Under the pieces are notes generated by a model. That model was not told the DNA's origin. It saw nothing but the letters and a program-made list of their open reading frames with translations, and made no database searches. The position numbers were made by a program, and so were the translations under genes. Of a stretch of 64,000 nt of DNA, positions 1 to 10,899 are shown one piece after another. Location: assembly GCA_947500135.1 (NCBI GenBank), contig CANMQX010000002.1, forward strand, positions 1-64,000. Direction: 5' to 3'. The stretch's first letter is position 1. Each line of letters starts with the position of its first letter. The DNA is from an uncultured Paracoccaceae bacterium. Its GTDB lineage: Bacteria; Pseudomonadota; Alphaproteobacteria; Rhodobacterales; Rhodobacteraceae.

Positions 1-72
1 AAGTGGCCGACCTTCACGCCGCCCGCGACAACACAATGCCGCCGCTACCGTGGCCGAGTATTGCTCCGCCGT
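1..72. other. window edge, possible continuation of integrase frame
   Basis: No complete gene lies here. On the minus strand the integrase reading frame stays open for about 24 codons beyond its TAA stop up to the window edge. This could be the rest of a nonsense-mutated integrase or chance. No tRNA 3'-end duplicate that could serve as a distal attachment site is visible. Confidence 0.3.
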
Positions 73-381
73 TTACACTTGCTCTTGTTCTTTCCACCCA
101 GTATTGTTCAGGCGCTCGACATACACGTCAAGCACCTTAACAAAGTAGCTTCGAACCATAGTCCGTATCTGATCTTGTCTAAGTGTAGCCAACGTCTTGT
201 TGTCCCGAACCAATCGACCACAGGATGCAAGATGCCGTGCTAAATCGCCAGCGCGATCTGGGCATTTTGTTTTCAAGGATATCTTGATGGTATCACGTCT
301 TTGGTGGTGAGCTGAGGGCAGGGGCCAGCGAAAGTAATAGACCCCGTGTCGTGACGGTGAAAGGTATGCTGCCAGCTTCAT
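73..381 (-). pseudogene. N-terminal fragment of phage-type integrase (DUF6538-like)
   Basis: The 102-residue product starts with a YLxxRHGVYYFRWPLP-like segment (about residues 4-17), the signature of the DUF6538 N-terminal domain of tyrosine recombinases. Full integrases of this type are usually 400-600 residues and carry a C-terminal R...HxxR...Y catalytic domain, which is absent before the stop. The start at 381 was chosen because homologous domains begin just before the YL motif; an in-frame ATG at 420 is less likely. It lies 67 bases downstream of tRNA-Ser on the same strand, the usual place for an integrase that targets a tRNA 3' end. Base composition is visibly lower in GC than the nearby core genes, which suggests transfer. 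It is probably a remnant or nonsense-interrupted gene. Confidence 0.6.
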
Positions 382-448
382 GTGCTGTGTGCTCCACTTT
401 GTGTCGCACCTGCAGTTCACAGTCTTAAGTCATTGTTTTAGAACATAT

Positions 449-538
449 TGGCGGAGAGACAGGGATTCGAACCCTGGGTGGGCTTGCACCCACAACGGTT
501 TTCGAGACCGCCCCGTTCGACCACTCCGGCACCTCTCC
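449..538 (-). tRNA. tRNA-Ser (CGA)
   Basis: The minus strand reads GGAGAGG at the 5' end and ends with TCTCTCC, a G discriminator and an encoded CCA at 451-449. The anticodon loop CTCGAAA is closed by a CGGT/ACCG stem, giving anticodon CGA, which reads UCG codons. A long variable arm (class II tRNA) follows, then a T arm with CAGGG-TTCGAAT-CCCTG. The total of 90 nt is normal for tRNA-Ser. The 3' end faces the integrase fragment and is the likely attachment site. Confidence 0.95.
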
Positions 539-680
539 GCGGGGTGGGGGCGTGGTAATCGGTGGGCGGTGGTCGCGCAAGGCCCAATCGCCAATTCCTG
601 ACAATTACGTCAATGCCCTTGGAAACCTCGCTGTGGATGCATATCAGTCAAGACAAGGCCCCGCAGGAAGGATGACAGCG

Positions 681-1517
681 ATGAGATCACTGACCCCAAT
701 TGTTTTCAGCGCAGCCTGTGCGCTGTTCGCATCGACCGCCTTTGCCCAGGATGATACTGGCGACACGAAAGACGCGCTATTTGACGCGCTTGGGCTTCCG
801 CAGATGTTGGAGATCATGCGTACCGAAGGCATCGGCTATGGTGAGACAATCGCCTCAGACATGTTCCCCAATGGTGCCGGGCCGCGTTGGGATGCGATGG
901 TGTCTGAAATCTATGATATCGACATGATGCAAGAAGAAGTCCGTGCCGCCTTTGATGAGGAACTGGAAGGCGACGATATTGATGCCATGCTGCGTTTCTT
1001 TACCACTGAGCCGGGCCGCACCATTGTGCAGCTAGAGGTCAGCGCGCGCGAGGCATTGCTTGACGACACCGTTGATGAGGCCAGCAAGGAAGCGGCTGCC
1101 TTGGCTGCGGCTGATGAAACGCCGCGTTTTGGCATGGTCGAGGAATATGTCGCGGCCAATGATCTGATTGAAACAAATGTCGTTGGCGCGCTAAATTCCA
1201 ATTATGCGTTTTTCATGGGGCTGCTTGATGGTGGCGCGATGCCCGATGGCATGACATCCGAACTGGCGCTGCAGGATGTGTGGGAACAAGAAGATGAAAT
1301 CCGGGCAAACACGACAGAATGGGTCTATTCGTTCCTTTACATGGCCTATGAGCCGTTATCGGACGAAGACCTGCAAGCCTATATCGATTTCGCACGGACA
1401 GATGCAGGGCAGGATTTGAATGATGCGCTGTTCACCGCGTTCAACGGGATGTTTGACGATATCTCGCGTGCGCTTGGTCTGGCCTCATCCCGGATGATGA
1501 CAAGTCAGGAACTCTGA
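681..1517 (+). CDS. secreted DUF2059-like protein
   Basis: The 278-residue product begins with a clear Sec signal peptide (MRSLTP, a hydrophobic stretch, then a STAFA-Q cleavage site near residue 21). The mature part is acidic and helical and contains segments such as 'LRFFTTEPGRTI' and 'YIDFARTDAGQDLN'. These resemble the DUF2059 repeat (Y-x-x-F-x-x-T-x-x-G) found in periplasmic proteins of unknown function. The start at 681 is preceded by AGGAAGG with a 9-base gap; an ATG at 672 directly abuts that site and is less likely. A strong terminator follows, so it is probably monocistronic. The biochemical role is unknown. Confidence 0.7.
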   Translation: MRSLTPIVFSAACALFASTAFAQDDTGDTKDALFDALGLPQMLEIMRTEGIGYGETIASDMFPNGAGPRWDAMVSEIYDIDMMQEEVRAAFDEELEGDDIDAMLRFFTTEPGRTIVQLEVSAREALLDDTVDEASKEAAALAAADETPRFGMVEEYVAANDLIETNVVGALNSNYAFFMGLLDGGAMPDGMTSELALQDVWEQEDEIRANTTEWVYSFLYMAYEPLSDEDLQAYIDFARTDAGQDLNDALFTAFNGMFDDISRALGLASSRMMTSQEL

Positions 1518-1542
1518 CACCTGAACATTGCGCACCACGCGT

Positions 1543-1566
1543 CACCCTCGCTTGAGGGTGCTTTTT
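1543..1566 (+). terminator. Rho-independent terminator
   Basis: Perfect 7-bp stem CACCCTC / GAGGGTG with a 4-base loop, followed by CTTTTT. It lies 25 bases after the stop of the DUF2059-like gene. Confidence 0.85.
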
Positions 1567-1672
1567 ATGCTATGCTCACCTTACTTTTCAAAATGTGGCC
1601 GCCGTTTTTCAGGTCGCGCGTTTCGCTGTTTTTGGCGGAGATTTAAGTAAATAATTTTCAAAGGAGCGTTTT

Positions 1673-2986
1673 ATGGAACGTGATATTATCAAGGTCGAGC
1701 TGGAGCTGGACCGTATCGTTTGCCGTGATGAGGGTGATGGTTGGGGCAATGCCGAGCCCTATCTTTGGACGGTGTTTTTCAAGGTTGATGGCGACAGTGT
1801 TGTTGTTCTGGATGATCTGACATTGGGTGGCACGGCCACTGTGCGGACAACGCCAGGTAGCCATGGCAACTTGGGCACCACAGATGTTGATGCGGGCGAT
1901 ACTGTCACCATTCCCGGCGCCATTGGCCATTGGCAGACGAACCTCAAACCCATCCCCACACCCGCAGGCCTGCAAGCGCTGGTGCCTGATGTGGGCGGCG
2001 TGATTGGCGTTATCGCGGTGTTGATGGAGGAAGATAACGTATCCGATGACGGGGCAGAGGCCGGGCATCAGGCGCTCAACAACGCCGTCCGCGATGCGAT
2101 CAATCAGATCGTGGCCACCCGTAGTTTCACCAATCAGGAGATTACTGAAGCCGACATAGAAGGTTTGGCCAATGATGTGCGTGGTGCGATTTCAGACGCT
2201 ATTCAGAACCAGCAAAATTTCTTTGAAAACCTCTGGAGCTTTCTGAACCCCGATGATGCGATTGGCGACAATATCTGGTTCTTTTCCCATGATGATCTGG
2301 CCAATGGCGGTACGATCAACTTTTCTCAGCGTTGGCAGAATGAGGGCGATTGGGAGATATTCGGTCATCTAACCTCCACCCCGCTTTGCCCGGCCAATTC
2401 CCTGGATGGTTTGTTCTCAAGCCGGATGTCGGTGCGTGCCTTCAGTGCCAAATCCAAATTTTCGGCACCGAAATTCATGGACCCTGCCCAAGGCGATAAG
2501 TTCGTGAAGATCGAAGCCTTGAAACGTGCTCCTGCGGCGAAGGAAAGTTTTGATCTGAAATCCCTAAGGTCCTTTCGAGATGGGACGTTCAAGGAGTTTC
2601 CCGGGTTGACCCAATGGTGGAAACTTGCCGGCCGCACCACACCGTCACTGATCCGCGAATTGAGCAGTTCACCCGCATTGCGCAAGGATGTCCGTGCCAT
2701 CATGGAATACCTGCCGAAGGCTGTTCATCAGGCCTCTGACAAACTGGATGATGCCCCGCTGGAAGCGGCAGAACGTGTTTTTGCCGCGCTCAAGAACAAG
2801 ACCAACAATCGCCGGGTGGCCATTGATAGTAGTCGCGCGCTGGACATGATCGGTTTGATCAAGGGCAAGAAGGTTGGCGAGGCGATGCAAATCCTCAGCG
2901 ACATTCAGCCCGCGCGGCATCCGGCAACAAAGGGGACCGTTGGGCTGCGGATTGCCAAGCCAAAGATCAAGCGGGTAGGGGGCTAG
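1673..2986 (+). CDS. uncharacterised 437-aa protein
   Basis: I do not recognise this family with confidence. The start is preceded by AAAGGAG with good spacing. No signal peptide or clear membrane segment is seen. Residues 1-75 look like a beta-rich domain (opening IKVELELDRIVCRDEGDGWG) with a conserved-looking 'AEPYLW' segment. Residues 100-200 contain a glycine/hydrophobic stretch and helices. The C-terminal half (about 245-437) is basic and helical, with repeated Lys/Arg-Ser-Phe segments, and resembles a separate DNA-, RNA- or membrane-binding module. It is flanked by a terminator upstream and overlaps the convergent lipoprotein gene by 4 bases, so it is likely transcribed alone. Confidence 0.6.
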   Translation: MERDIIKVELELDRIVCRDEGDGWGNAEPYLWTVFFKVDGDSVVVLDDLTLGGTATVRTTPGSHGNLGTTDVDAGDTVTIPGAIGHWQTNLKPIPTPAGLQALVPDVGGVIGVIAVLMEEDNVSDDGAEAGHQALNNAVRDAINQIVATRSFTNQEITEADIEGLANDVRGAISDAIQNQQNFFENLWSFLNPDDAIGDNIWFFSHDDLANGGTINFSQRWQNEGDWEIFGHLTSTPLCPANSLDGLFSSRMSVRAFSAKSKFSAPKFMDPAQGDKFVKIEALKRAPAAKESFDLKSLRSFRDGTFKEFPGLTQWWKLAGRTTPSLIRELSSSPALRKDVRAIMEYLPKAVHQASDKLDDAPLEAAERVFAALKNKTNNRRVAIDSSRALDMIGLIKGKKVGEAMQILSDIQPARHPATKGTVGLRIAKPKIKRVGG

Positions 2987-3330
2987 CCCCCATACACCAT
3001 AAGGGCAACCACCAAGGCACCCGGATTGGTCCGATATAGTCCCAGATCGCCCTGCATCTGCAAGATGCGGGCAGGGCGGTCGTTTTCGGGTATCCGTGCC
3101 GTTTCCATGGCGTCGTCCAGCACTGGCCCGCCGCCATTTTCGATGTCCGCGATGATTGCGGGGAAACCCGATTTCACGATCACCTCGACCTGTCCGCGCC
3201 TTTGATTATAGGCAAGGTTCTGCGCCGCCGTCCCAAGGCCCGATATCGGTAACAGCAAAGGATTGCCCAGATGATTTGCCTCGTCACTGCAAGCAGCCAG
3301 AAAGATAAGGGGGATCAGGATTGCGCGCAT
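2983..3330 (-). CDS. small putative lipoprotein
   Basis: The 115-residue product starts MRAILIPLIFLAAC: a short positively charged N-terminus, a hydrophobic core and an LAAC lipobox with Cys14, so it should be a lipid-anchored envelope protein. The rest has no recognised domain; a segment rich in Ile/Val followed by 'ENGGGPVLDDAME' and a GD-L-x-LYRTNPGALVVAL tail can be seen. It is convergent with the 437-aa protein gene (4-base overlap) and divergent from rplU. Function unknown. Confidence 0.7.
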   Translation of the reverse strand: MRAILIPLIFLAACSDEANHLGNPLLLPISGLGTAAQNLAYNQRRGQVEVIVKSGFPAIIADIENGGGPVLDDAMETARIPENDRPARILQMQGDLGLYRTNPGALVVALMVYGG

Positions 3331-3352
3331 CGGGTTTTGGCCTTCTTTATGC

Positions 3353-3381
3353 TTGACTTATAGGGGTATTGGTCAGATAAG
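3353..3381 (+). promoter_or_regulatory. candidate promoter for rplU-rpmA
   Basis: TTGACT at 3353-3358 and GATAAG at 3376-3381 with a 17-base spacer resemble sigma-70 -35 and -10 boxes. They lie about 125 bases upstream of the rplU start, leaving a moderately long leader. Read by eye only. Confidence 0.4.
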
Positions 3382-3506
3382 CCGCCATCTCAGCAAGGTG
3401 ATTGTTGAGAGATATGCGAAAACACGCCCACGGGCGCGCAGTCCACAGGTACCAAACGCCGGATCGATCCGGGGCCTCAGAGACGCGGAAAGTGAAGGAA
3501 AAACAT

Positions 3507-4178
3507 ATGTTTGCGGTTCTGAAAACCGGCGGCAAGCAGTACAAGGTCGCATCAGGCGACGTTCTGCGTGTCGAAAAGCTGGCGGCGAATGCTGGCGACA
3601 AAATCCAATTCAACGAGATTCTGATGGTCGGCTCTACCGTTGGTACACCTTTGGTTGCAGGCGCTGGCGTGCAGGCCGAGGTGATCGACCAGATCAAGGG
3701 CGAAAAGACGATCAATTTCGTCAAGCGCCGTCGTAAGCACGGCTCGCAGCGCAAAAAGGGCCACCGTCAGCAACTGACGCTGGTGCGGATTGCCGACATC
3801 CTTGAAAAAGGTGCAGACAAGTCTGGCGTGATGGCTGCAGTGTCCGGCGCAGGCGTTGTTGCCGCCCCGGCTGCAAAGCCCGCTGCGAAAAAAGCAGCAC
3901 CCAAGAAAGAAGCCAAAGCAGAAGCACCCAAGGCTGAAAAGCCTAAGGCGGCGCCGAAGGCAAAGAAAGCCGAAGCTGGCGCGGATGATCTGAAGAAGCT
4001 GTCCGGTGTTGGCCCTGCTTTGGAAAAGAAGCTGCATGAGGCTGGCGTGACAACATTTGCGCAGATCGCCGCATGGACCGATGCAGATGTAGCTGCTATG
4101 GACGAGAAACTGTCATTCAAAGGCCGGATCGAGCGTGAAGGCTGGATCGACCAGGCCAAAGAACTGGCTAAAGGCTAA
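3507..4178 (+). CDS. rplU: 50S ribosomal protein L21 with C-terminal HhH extension
   Basis: Residues 1-103 are a typical bL21: [14 protein letters not shown] at the start, then the GDxIxF strand and the basic [16 protein letters not shown] loop that contacts 23S rRNA. The protein is 223 residues, about twice the usual 100-105. The extra part has an Ala/Lys/Pro-rich linker (about 118-160) and a final 60-residue domain starting [17 protein letters not shown]. That sequence has the helix-hairpin-helix LSGVGP pattern seen in DUF4332-like nucleic-acid-binding domains. Such extended L21 proteins are known from alphaproteobacteria. The start at 3507 follows AAGGAAAAAC. rpmA follows after 12 bases in the same operon. 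Confidence 0.96.
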   Translation: MFAVLKTGGKQYKVASGDVLRVEKLAANAGDKIQFNEILMVGSTVGTPLVAGAGVQAEVIDQIKGEKTINFVKRRRKHGSQRKKGHRQQLTLVRIADILEKGADKSGVMAAVSGAGVVAAPAAKPAAKKAAPKKEAKAEAPKAEKPKAAPKAKKAEAGADDLKKLSGVGPALEKKLHEAGVTTFAQIAAWTDADVAAMDEKLSFKGRIEREGWIDQAKELAKG

Positions 4179-4190
4179 GGAGAGCAACCA

Positions 4191-4460
4191 ATGGCACATA
4201 AAAAAGCAGGCGGTTCATCCCGTAACGGGCGCGACTCAGCTGGTCGTCGCCTTGGCGTAAAAAAATTCGGCGGCGAAGCTGTCGTTCCCGGTAACATCAT
4301 CATGCGTCAGCGTGGCACAAAAATGTGGCCAGGCTCTGGCGTTGGCATGGGCAAGGATCACACAATCTTTGCAACCGTCGATGGCGCCGTGAAATTCCAT
4401 AAAGGCCTGAAAGGGCGCACCTTTATTTCGGTCCTTCCGGTGGCGGAGGCCGCTGAATAA
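4191..4460 (+). CDS. rpmA: 50S ribosomal protein L27
   Basis: The 89-residue product starts [20 protein letters not shown], the universally conserved N-terminal tail of bL27 that reaches toward the peptidyl transferase centre. Next come [10 protein letters not shown] and the [10 protein letters not shown] segment. The length is normal. The start is preceded by AAGGAGAGCAACC. It is the second gene of the rplU-rpmA operon and is followed by a strong terminator. Start and family are secure. Confidence 0.98.
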   Translation: MAHKKAGGSSRNGRDSAGRRLGVKKFGGEAVVPGNIIMRQRGTKMWPGSGVGMGKDHTIFATVDGAVKFHKGLKGRTFISVLPVAEAAE

Positions 4461-4486
4461 GCCGAAAATTCCAGGTAACACATTTG

Positions 4487-4518
4487 GGGGGATCGGTGAT
4501 AACCGGTCCCCCTTTTTT
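4487..4518 (+). terminator. Rho-independent terminator of rplU-rpmA
   Basis: GGGGGATCGGT / ACCGGTCCCCC stem (one G-U pair) with a GATA loop, followed by six T residues. It lies about 26 bases after the rpmA stop. Confidence 0.9.
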
Positions 4519-4590
4519 ATTCATAGTTTCGCCACCATGTTGAAATAGACGTAAGGCAGAACCATTCATGTTTTTCGAGGAGGGAAAGCC

Positions 4591-5142
4591 ATGATTCACG
4601 AGGAAATCACTGTGCAAGACACCATTGCAGCCGATCGGTTTGTTCTGCGGCCTTGCCGTAAATCCGATGCAGGTCTGATTGCGATGTATGCCGGTGATGA
4701 TCGTGTGGCCCGTGGCACCCGTGCGATGCCGCATCCGCTGCCTCCCGGCAGTGTTGAGGCGATGATTGAACGTGCCAGCCAGGCCGATCGGACAGAGGAT
4801 GTTTGGGTGATTGACGGCTCTGCCCATGGCCACGCAGAGGCGCTGGGTTTGATCAGTCTTGAACGGATGGATCGTGCCCAGTCAGAGATTTTCTATTGGA
4901 TCGCACCGGCATTCTGGAATACCGGCCTCGCCTCTGAGGCGGTGCGCACATTGATCGCAGCCAACCCGCATCAGTCACAACGTATTTTTGCCGAAGTATT
5001 TCAGGATAACCCGGGTTCCGCCCGTGTGCTGACCAATTGCGGCTTCGACTATCTGGGCGATGCAGAGGCGTTTTCCGTGGCCCGCGGTGCCACAGTGCCC
5101 ACATGGACCTATACGCTCAAGATCGACAGCGAAGCCTTGTAA
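4591..5142 (+). CDS. GNAT family N-acetyltransferase (RimJ/RimL-like)
   Basis: The 183-residue product has the RimJ/RimL-type layout. 'RFVLRPCRKSDAGLI' at 19-33 is the first GNAT strand-helix, 'FYWIAPAFWNTGLASEAV' near 108-125 is the acetyl-CoA pyrophosphate loop, and 'VFQDNPGSARVLTNCGF' is the motif with the conserved N and GF. It would transfer an acetyl group from acetyl-CoA to an amine; the substrate cannot be read from sequence. The start has a good GAGGAGGG site. It lies between the rpmA terminator and a second GNAT gene, forming a likely tandem duplication of function. Confidence 0.85.
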   Translation: MIHEEITVQDTIAADRFVLRPCRKSDAGLIAMYAGDDRVARGTRAMPHPLPPGSVEAMIERASQADRTEDVWVIDGSAHGHAEALGLISLERMDRAQSEIFYWIAPAFWNTGLASEAVRTLIAANPHQSQRIFAEVFQDNPGSARVLTNCGFDYLGDAEAFSVARGATVPTWTYTLKIDSEAL

Positions 5143-5245
5143 CACTTTTCAAGCGGAATTGAGTTCACGGGCTGGAAAGCGAAAGCTAATCTGCCGAGAC
5201 GTTCTAGACCGGCAGAATGCGTTGCGGCCAAGGGGGAGGGCGATC

Positions 5246-5770
5246 ATGGGTGAGCTTTCCTATCGCGCATTATCCCCCGTCGATGCGGACGCCTTGCATG
5301 ATATTGTGAGCGATTGGGACGTCGTGCGCCAACTTGGTAGTTGGCCATGGCCACCAGACCGCGCATTTACCCAAAGCCGCAGCAAACCCTATGACGGGAA
5401 TGGATTTGTCTGGGGTATCTTTCGGGGGCGCGACCTGCTGGGCACCGTTGGTGTGACCGAGGGTGAACTGGGTTACGCGCTCAAGCGCAGTGAATGGGGC
5501 AAAGGTATCATGACCCGCGCCGCGCGGCGGGCAGTTGAGCATGCGTTTCGGGATCCAAAGCTCCGCAAGATCACCGCCAGCACTTGGGGTGATAATGATG
5601 CATCCGCGCATTTGCTTATGAAGCTCAGCTTTTCGCAGCTGGGTGAAAAGGTGATCCATTCGAAGGCGCGCGGCGTTCCAACGCTGTGTTATCAGCACTT
5701 GTTATCACGGACACATTGGGATGGCTTGAGAAGCCGGGGCGAATGGACTATCGCAGCGGCTGAACTGTAG
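5246..5770 (+). CDS. GNAT family N-acetyltransferase
   Basis: The 174-residue product shows the GNAT pattern: YRALSPVDADALHDI at the N-terminus, 'LGYALKRSEWGKGIMTRAARRAV' as the acetyl-CoA-binding loop and helix, and 'TWGDNDASAHLLMKLSF' as the conserved N and LxF motif. The ATG at 5246 follows GGGGGAGGG and was preferred to an upstream in-frame ATG that would overlap the preceding gene. It is 12 bases upstream of obg and so may be the first gene of the obg-proB-proA operon. The acceptor substrate is unknown. Confidence 0.83.
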   Translation: MGELSYRALSPVDADALHDIVSDWDVVRQLGSWPWPPDRAFTQSRSKPYDGNGFVWGIFRGRDLLGTVGVTEGELGYALKRSEWGKGIMTRAARRAVEHAFRDPKLRKITASTWGDNDASAHLLMKLSFSQLGEKVIHSKARGVPTLCYQHLLSRTHWDGLRSRGEWTIAAAEL

Positions 5771-7923
<2,153 letters not shown>

Positions 7924-7932
7924 AGGGCTGGA

Positions 7933-9198
7933 ATGAACGACCATGACGCAATCGGACCCATGATGGTTCAGATCGGGCAGGCCGCACGGCTGGCGGCGAC
8001 ACAGCTTGCCACGGCTGATCCGGCGGCCAAACAAAAGGCGCTGAATATTGCGGCGGAAACGCTGTTGGATCAGCGCGATGCGATTATCGCCGCCAACAAG
8101 CAGGACCTGGCTTTTGGTGCGGACAAGGGGCTGTCGCCTGCGATGATGGATCGTTTGATGCTGGATGATGCCCGTATCGACGGCATCGCGCAGGGTCTGC
8201 GCGCCGTTGCCGCCCAAACCGATCCGGTTGGGGCCGTGGTCGAAGAATGGACCCAGCCCAGCGGATTGCATATTCAGCGGGTACGCACCCCGATTGGCGT
8301 GATTGGTGTGATTTATGAAAGCCGGCCAAATGTGACGGCGGATGCGGGTGCGCTTTGCCTGAAATCGGGCAATGCGGTCATTTTGCGCGGTGGATCGGAA
8401 AGTTTTCATTCCTCGCAAGCCATCCACGCTTGTCTGGTTGAAGGGCTGCGTGCAGCAGGTTTGCCGGAGGCGGCGATCCAGCTTGTGCCGACCCGTGACC
8501 GCGCCGCCGTGTCGGCGATGTTGCAGGCCACGGACCATATTGACGTGATCGTGCCCCGTGGCGGCAAGGGCCTTGTTGGCTTGGTCCAGCGCGAGGCGCG
8601 TGTGCCCGTCTTTGCCCATCTGGAGGGGATTTGCCACGTTTATGTGGATGCCGCCGCCGATCTGGAAAAGGCCAAGGCCGTGCTGGTGAATGCCAAGACA
8701 CGGCGCACGGGCATTTGTGGCTCTGCCGAAACCGTGCTTGTGGATCAGGCGTTTCATGACAAACATGGTGATGTGCTGACCCGCGCGCTGTTATCTTCCG
8801 GGGTTGAGGTGCGTGCCGATGCGATCCTGGCCCAAACGGAAGGCACGGTTGCCGCCAAGCCTGATGACTACGGGCAGGAGTTTCTGGATATGATCATCGC
8901 GGCCAAGGTCGTTGATGGTGTCGACGGTGCTATTGCCCATATCCGCCAATACGGGTCAAACCATACCGACGCGATCCTGACCGAGGATGACGCAGTGGCG
9001 GACCGGTTTTTTCGGCAGCTCGACAGCGCGATTCTGATGCGCAATGCATCGACCCAATTCGCGGATGGGGGCGAATTTGGTATGGGTGCGGAAATTGGGA
9101 TCGCCACGGGCAAGTTACATGCGCGCGGCCCGGTGGGCGCTGTGCAACTGACCAGCTTTAAATATCTGGTCACTGGCGATGGAACGATCCGGCCCTAA
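7933..9198 (+). CDS. proA: gamma-glutamyl phosphate reductase
   Basis: The 421-residue product reduces gamma-glutamyl phosphate with NADPH, the second step of proline synthesis. It has the aldehyde-dehydrogenase fold with '[19 protein letters not shown]', '[10 protein letters not shown]' and the catalytic cysteine in [13 protein letters not shown]. '[27 protein letters not shown]' near the end is family-specific. The length is normal. Its stop overlaps the 3' end of the convergent chpT gene by 4 bases. Confidence 0.97.
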   Translation: MNDHDAIGPMMVQIGQAARLAATQLATADPAAKQKALNIAAETLLDQRDAIIAANKQDLAFGADKGLSPAMMDRLMLDDARIDGIAQGLRAVAAQTDPVGAVVEEWTQPSGLHIQRVRTPIGVIGVIYESRPNVTADAGALCLKSGNAVILRGGSESFHSSQAIHACLVEGLRAAGLPEAAIQLVPTRDRAAVSAMLQATDHIDVIVPRGGKGLVGLVQREARVPVFAHLEGICHVYVDAAADLEKAKAVLVNAKTRRTGICGSAETVLVDQAFHDKHGDVLTRALLSSGVEVRADAILAQTEGTVAAKPDDYGQEFLDMIIAAKVVDGVDGAIAHIRQYGSNHTDAILTEDDAVADRFFRQLDSAILMRNASTQFADGGEFGMGAEIGIATGKLHARGPVGAVQLTSFKYLVTGDGTIRP

Positions 9199-9785
9199 AA
9201 CCGGGCGATGATCCGGTTGGGGTTCAGATCCAGCCCCAATGCCCGACCGGCATCAACGAGAACAGTCGGGAGTAGCGCGAATTGCACTTGTGCCGCTGTA
9301 TGCGCGAAACCGACCTGTGGTGTTGTGAGGCTGGCCCAAAGCGCATTGTCGATCTTCATCCGCTGCCCTTCGGCAGATAGAATCCAGCTGTCACGTTCCA
9401 TGGTGATGTGAATGTCGCCGCCCATTGGCAACGCCGCCTCAAGACACAGCATCATCAGGAATGCGCAGCGCACCGTGTTGCGTGGTTGGTCGCCCTCGAT
9501 CTGCCAGAAATAGGTGAAACGACCGCCTCGCGCGACGGCGGCGAGGATCGACAGCACCTCTGATCGGCCAATTGCCTGATCATCGGATGCAGACCCGAAT
9601 GCAATGCGGAAATAGCGGATACGCGCATTGGCGTTATCCACGCTTTCGCTGATCAGGTCCATTTCGGCCCCGGTATCCCCATCGTTGAGGCTAAGCAGTT
9701 CAACCCCATTGCCGATGGCGCCGATAGGGCTGATAAGGTCATGGCAAATGCGGGATCCTACAAGTGCGGCGAGATCGGTTGGCAT
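9195..9785 (-). CDS. chpT: histidine phosphotransferase ChpT
   Basis: The 196-residue product begins [20 protein letters not shown]. The RICHDLISP helix holds the phospho-accepting histidine of the ChpT family, followed by [10 protein letters not shown] and a degenerate HATPase-like C-terminal domain. In Caulobacter, ChpT passes phosphate from CckA to CtrA and CpdR; in Roseobacter-group bacteria the same relay controls motility and gene transfer agents. The start at 9785 was chosen because family members begin just before LAALVGSR; an upstream ATG would add 16 unrelated residues. It is divergent from the DUF3553 gene, with 29 bases between the starts. Confidence 0.88.
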   Translation of the reverse strand: MPTDLAALVGSRICHDLISPIGAIGNGVELLSLNDGDTGAEMDLISESVDNANARIRYFRIAFGSASDDQAIGRSEVLSILAAVARGGRFTYFWQIEGDQPRNTVRCAFLMMLCLEAALPMGGDIHITMERDSWILSAEGQRMKIDNALWASLTTPQVGFAHTAAQVQFALLPTVLVDAGRALGLDLNPNRIIARF

Positions 9786-9814
9786 GGGGTAGGCTCCGTT
9801 ACTGGGGAACTGAA

Positions 9815-9997
9815 ATGTCAGACATGAATGCAATCCTGAGCCCCGGTGTTCTGGTCCGGCACCCCGATCAGCGTGATTGGGGCGTGGGGCAGGTGCAGTC
9901 GCAAATTGATGGAAAGATCACCGTGAACTTTCGCGAACAGGGCAAAGTGGTAATCGATGGCAATCAAGTGAAACTGATCCTTGTCCAGATGCCGTAG
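9815..9997 (+). CDS. DUF3553 domain small protein
   Basis: The 60-residue product has 'PGVLVRHPDQRDWGVGQVQSQI' and 'VNFREQGKVVIDG', the pattern of DUF3553 (short beta-barrel proteins, also found as a tail on UvrD-type helicases). The function of stand-alone forms is not known. The ATG at 9815 or the one three codons later could be used. It is divergent from chpT with almost no room for separate promoters, so the two may be co-regulated; an association with CtrA signalling is only an inference from position. Confidence 0.7.
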   Translation: MSDMNAILSPGVLVRHPDQRDWGVGQVQSQIDGKITVNFREQGKVVIDGNQVKLILVQMP

Positions 9998-10022
9998 GCT
10001 GCGGTTGAAGTAAATACACACG

Positions 10023-10037
10023 TTAAGCTTGTATCAA
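10023..10037. promoter_or_regulatory. possible degenerate CtrA-type site
   Basis: TTAA-N7-TCAA differs by one base from the TTAA-N7-TTAA CtrA box and lies between the DUF3553 gene and olsB, close to chpT. Such near-matches occur by chance, so confidence is low. Confidence 0.15.
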
Positions 10038-10131
10038 CTTTTGTTAACAACACCTAGATCGGAATTGGTTGCTAAAAGGTTACCGGCCTCATAGAAATTC
10101 AACGTTCAGGTAACCCGGTATCCACACCAAC

Positions 10132-10899
10132 ATGACAGATGACGCTTCGAGTTTTCAGGTATCCATCGCGATGGATGGTGCCGATCTGCTTGCAGCGCAG
10201 CGTTTGCGCTATGATGTGTTTGTTGATGAACTTGGGGCCGCTGGCCCAATGGTCGATCATGAACAGCGGCTAGAGCGTGACCAGTTTGATGCGCATGCCA
10301 CACATTTCATTCTACGCGACATAAGGCGCAAGGCCGATGAACAGGTGATCGGCGTCTATCGCGTGATGACCGAAGCGGCCGCCGCGACAGCGGGCCAATT
10401 TTATTGCGAAGATGAATATGATCTGACCTGTCTGAAAACATCCGGTTACCGCCTGTTGGAACTTGGCCGATCCTGTTTGCACCCAGACTATCGTGGCGGG
10501 CCCGCGATGATGTACCTATGGGCTGCGCTGGCCAGGTTCGTGGCAGAGCAAAAGATCGATCTGCTATTCGGGGTGGCGTCATTTCATGGAACGGATGTGC
10601 CGGCATTGGCCGCACCGCTGAGCCTGTTGCACGCCCGCCATCTGGCCCCGCCGGAGTTGCGGGTCACTGCCAAATCACCCGGTGCGCAGCCAATGGATTT
10701 GATGACGCAGGGTGTTATTGACCGGGTTGCTGCAATGCGCGCGACGCCTGCGCTGATCAAAGCCTACTTGCGTTTGGGTGGTCTTGTTGGTGATGGGGCC
10801 TTTGTGGACCGTGCATTCAACACGGTGGATATCTTCCTGATCTTGCCGACGGAAGCTGTCAAAGCCTTGCCGCGCCAGCCCAATGGCGGGGGCGGGTAA
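10132..10899 (+). CDS. olsB: ornithine N-acyltransferase OlsB
   Basis: The 255-residue product matches the OlsB/hemolysin-like GNAT family. It has 'AQRLRYDVFVDELGA', then 'FDAHATHFILRD' and 'GYRLLELGRSCLHPDYRGG', the acyl-ACP/CoA-binding region. It attaches a 3-hydroxyacyl chain from acyl carrier protein to the alpha-amino group of ornithine, giving lyso-ornithine lipid. The next gene starts on the base after its stop and encodes the second acyltransferase, which supports this assignment over a generic acetyltransferase. Confidence 0.88.
   Translation: MTDDASSFQVSIAMDGADLLAAQRLRYDVFVDELGAAGPMVDHEQRLERDQFDAHATHFILRDIRRKADEQVIGVYRVMTEAAAATAGQFYCEDEYDLTCLKTSGYRLLELGRSCLHPDYRGGPAMMYLWAALARFVAEQKIDLLFGVASFHGTDVPALAAPLSLLHARHLAPPELRVTAKSPGAQPMDLMTQGVIDRVAAMRATPALIKAYLRLGGLVGDGAFVDRAFNTVDIFLILPTEAVKALPRQPNGGGG

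Noticed and set aside
3552..4037. 161-codon minus-strand frame with Cys/Phe/Leu repeats
   Set aside because: The repeats come from reading the Ala/Lys-rich L21 linker backwards.
4591..5770. Toxin-antitoxin interpretation of the two GNAT genes
   Set aside because: No small DUF1778-type antitoxin gene precedes either gene, and both have ordinary acetyltransferase lengths and layouts.
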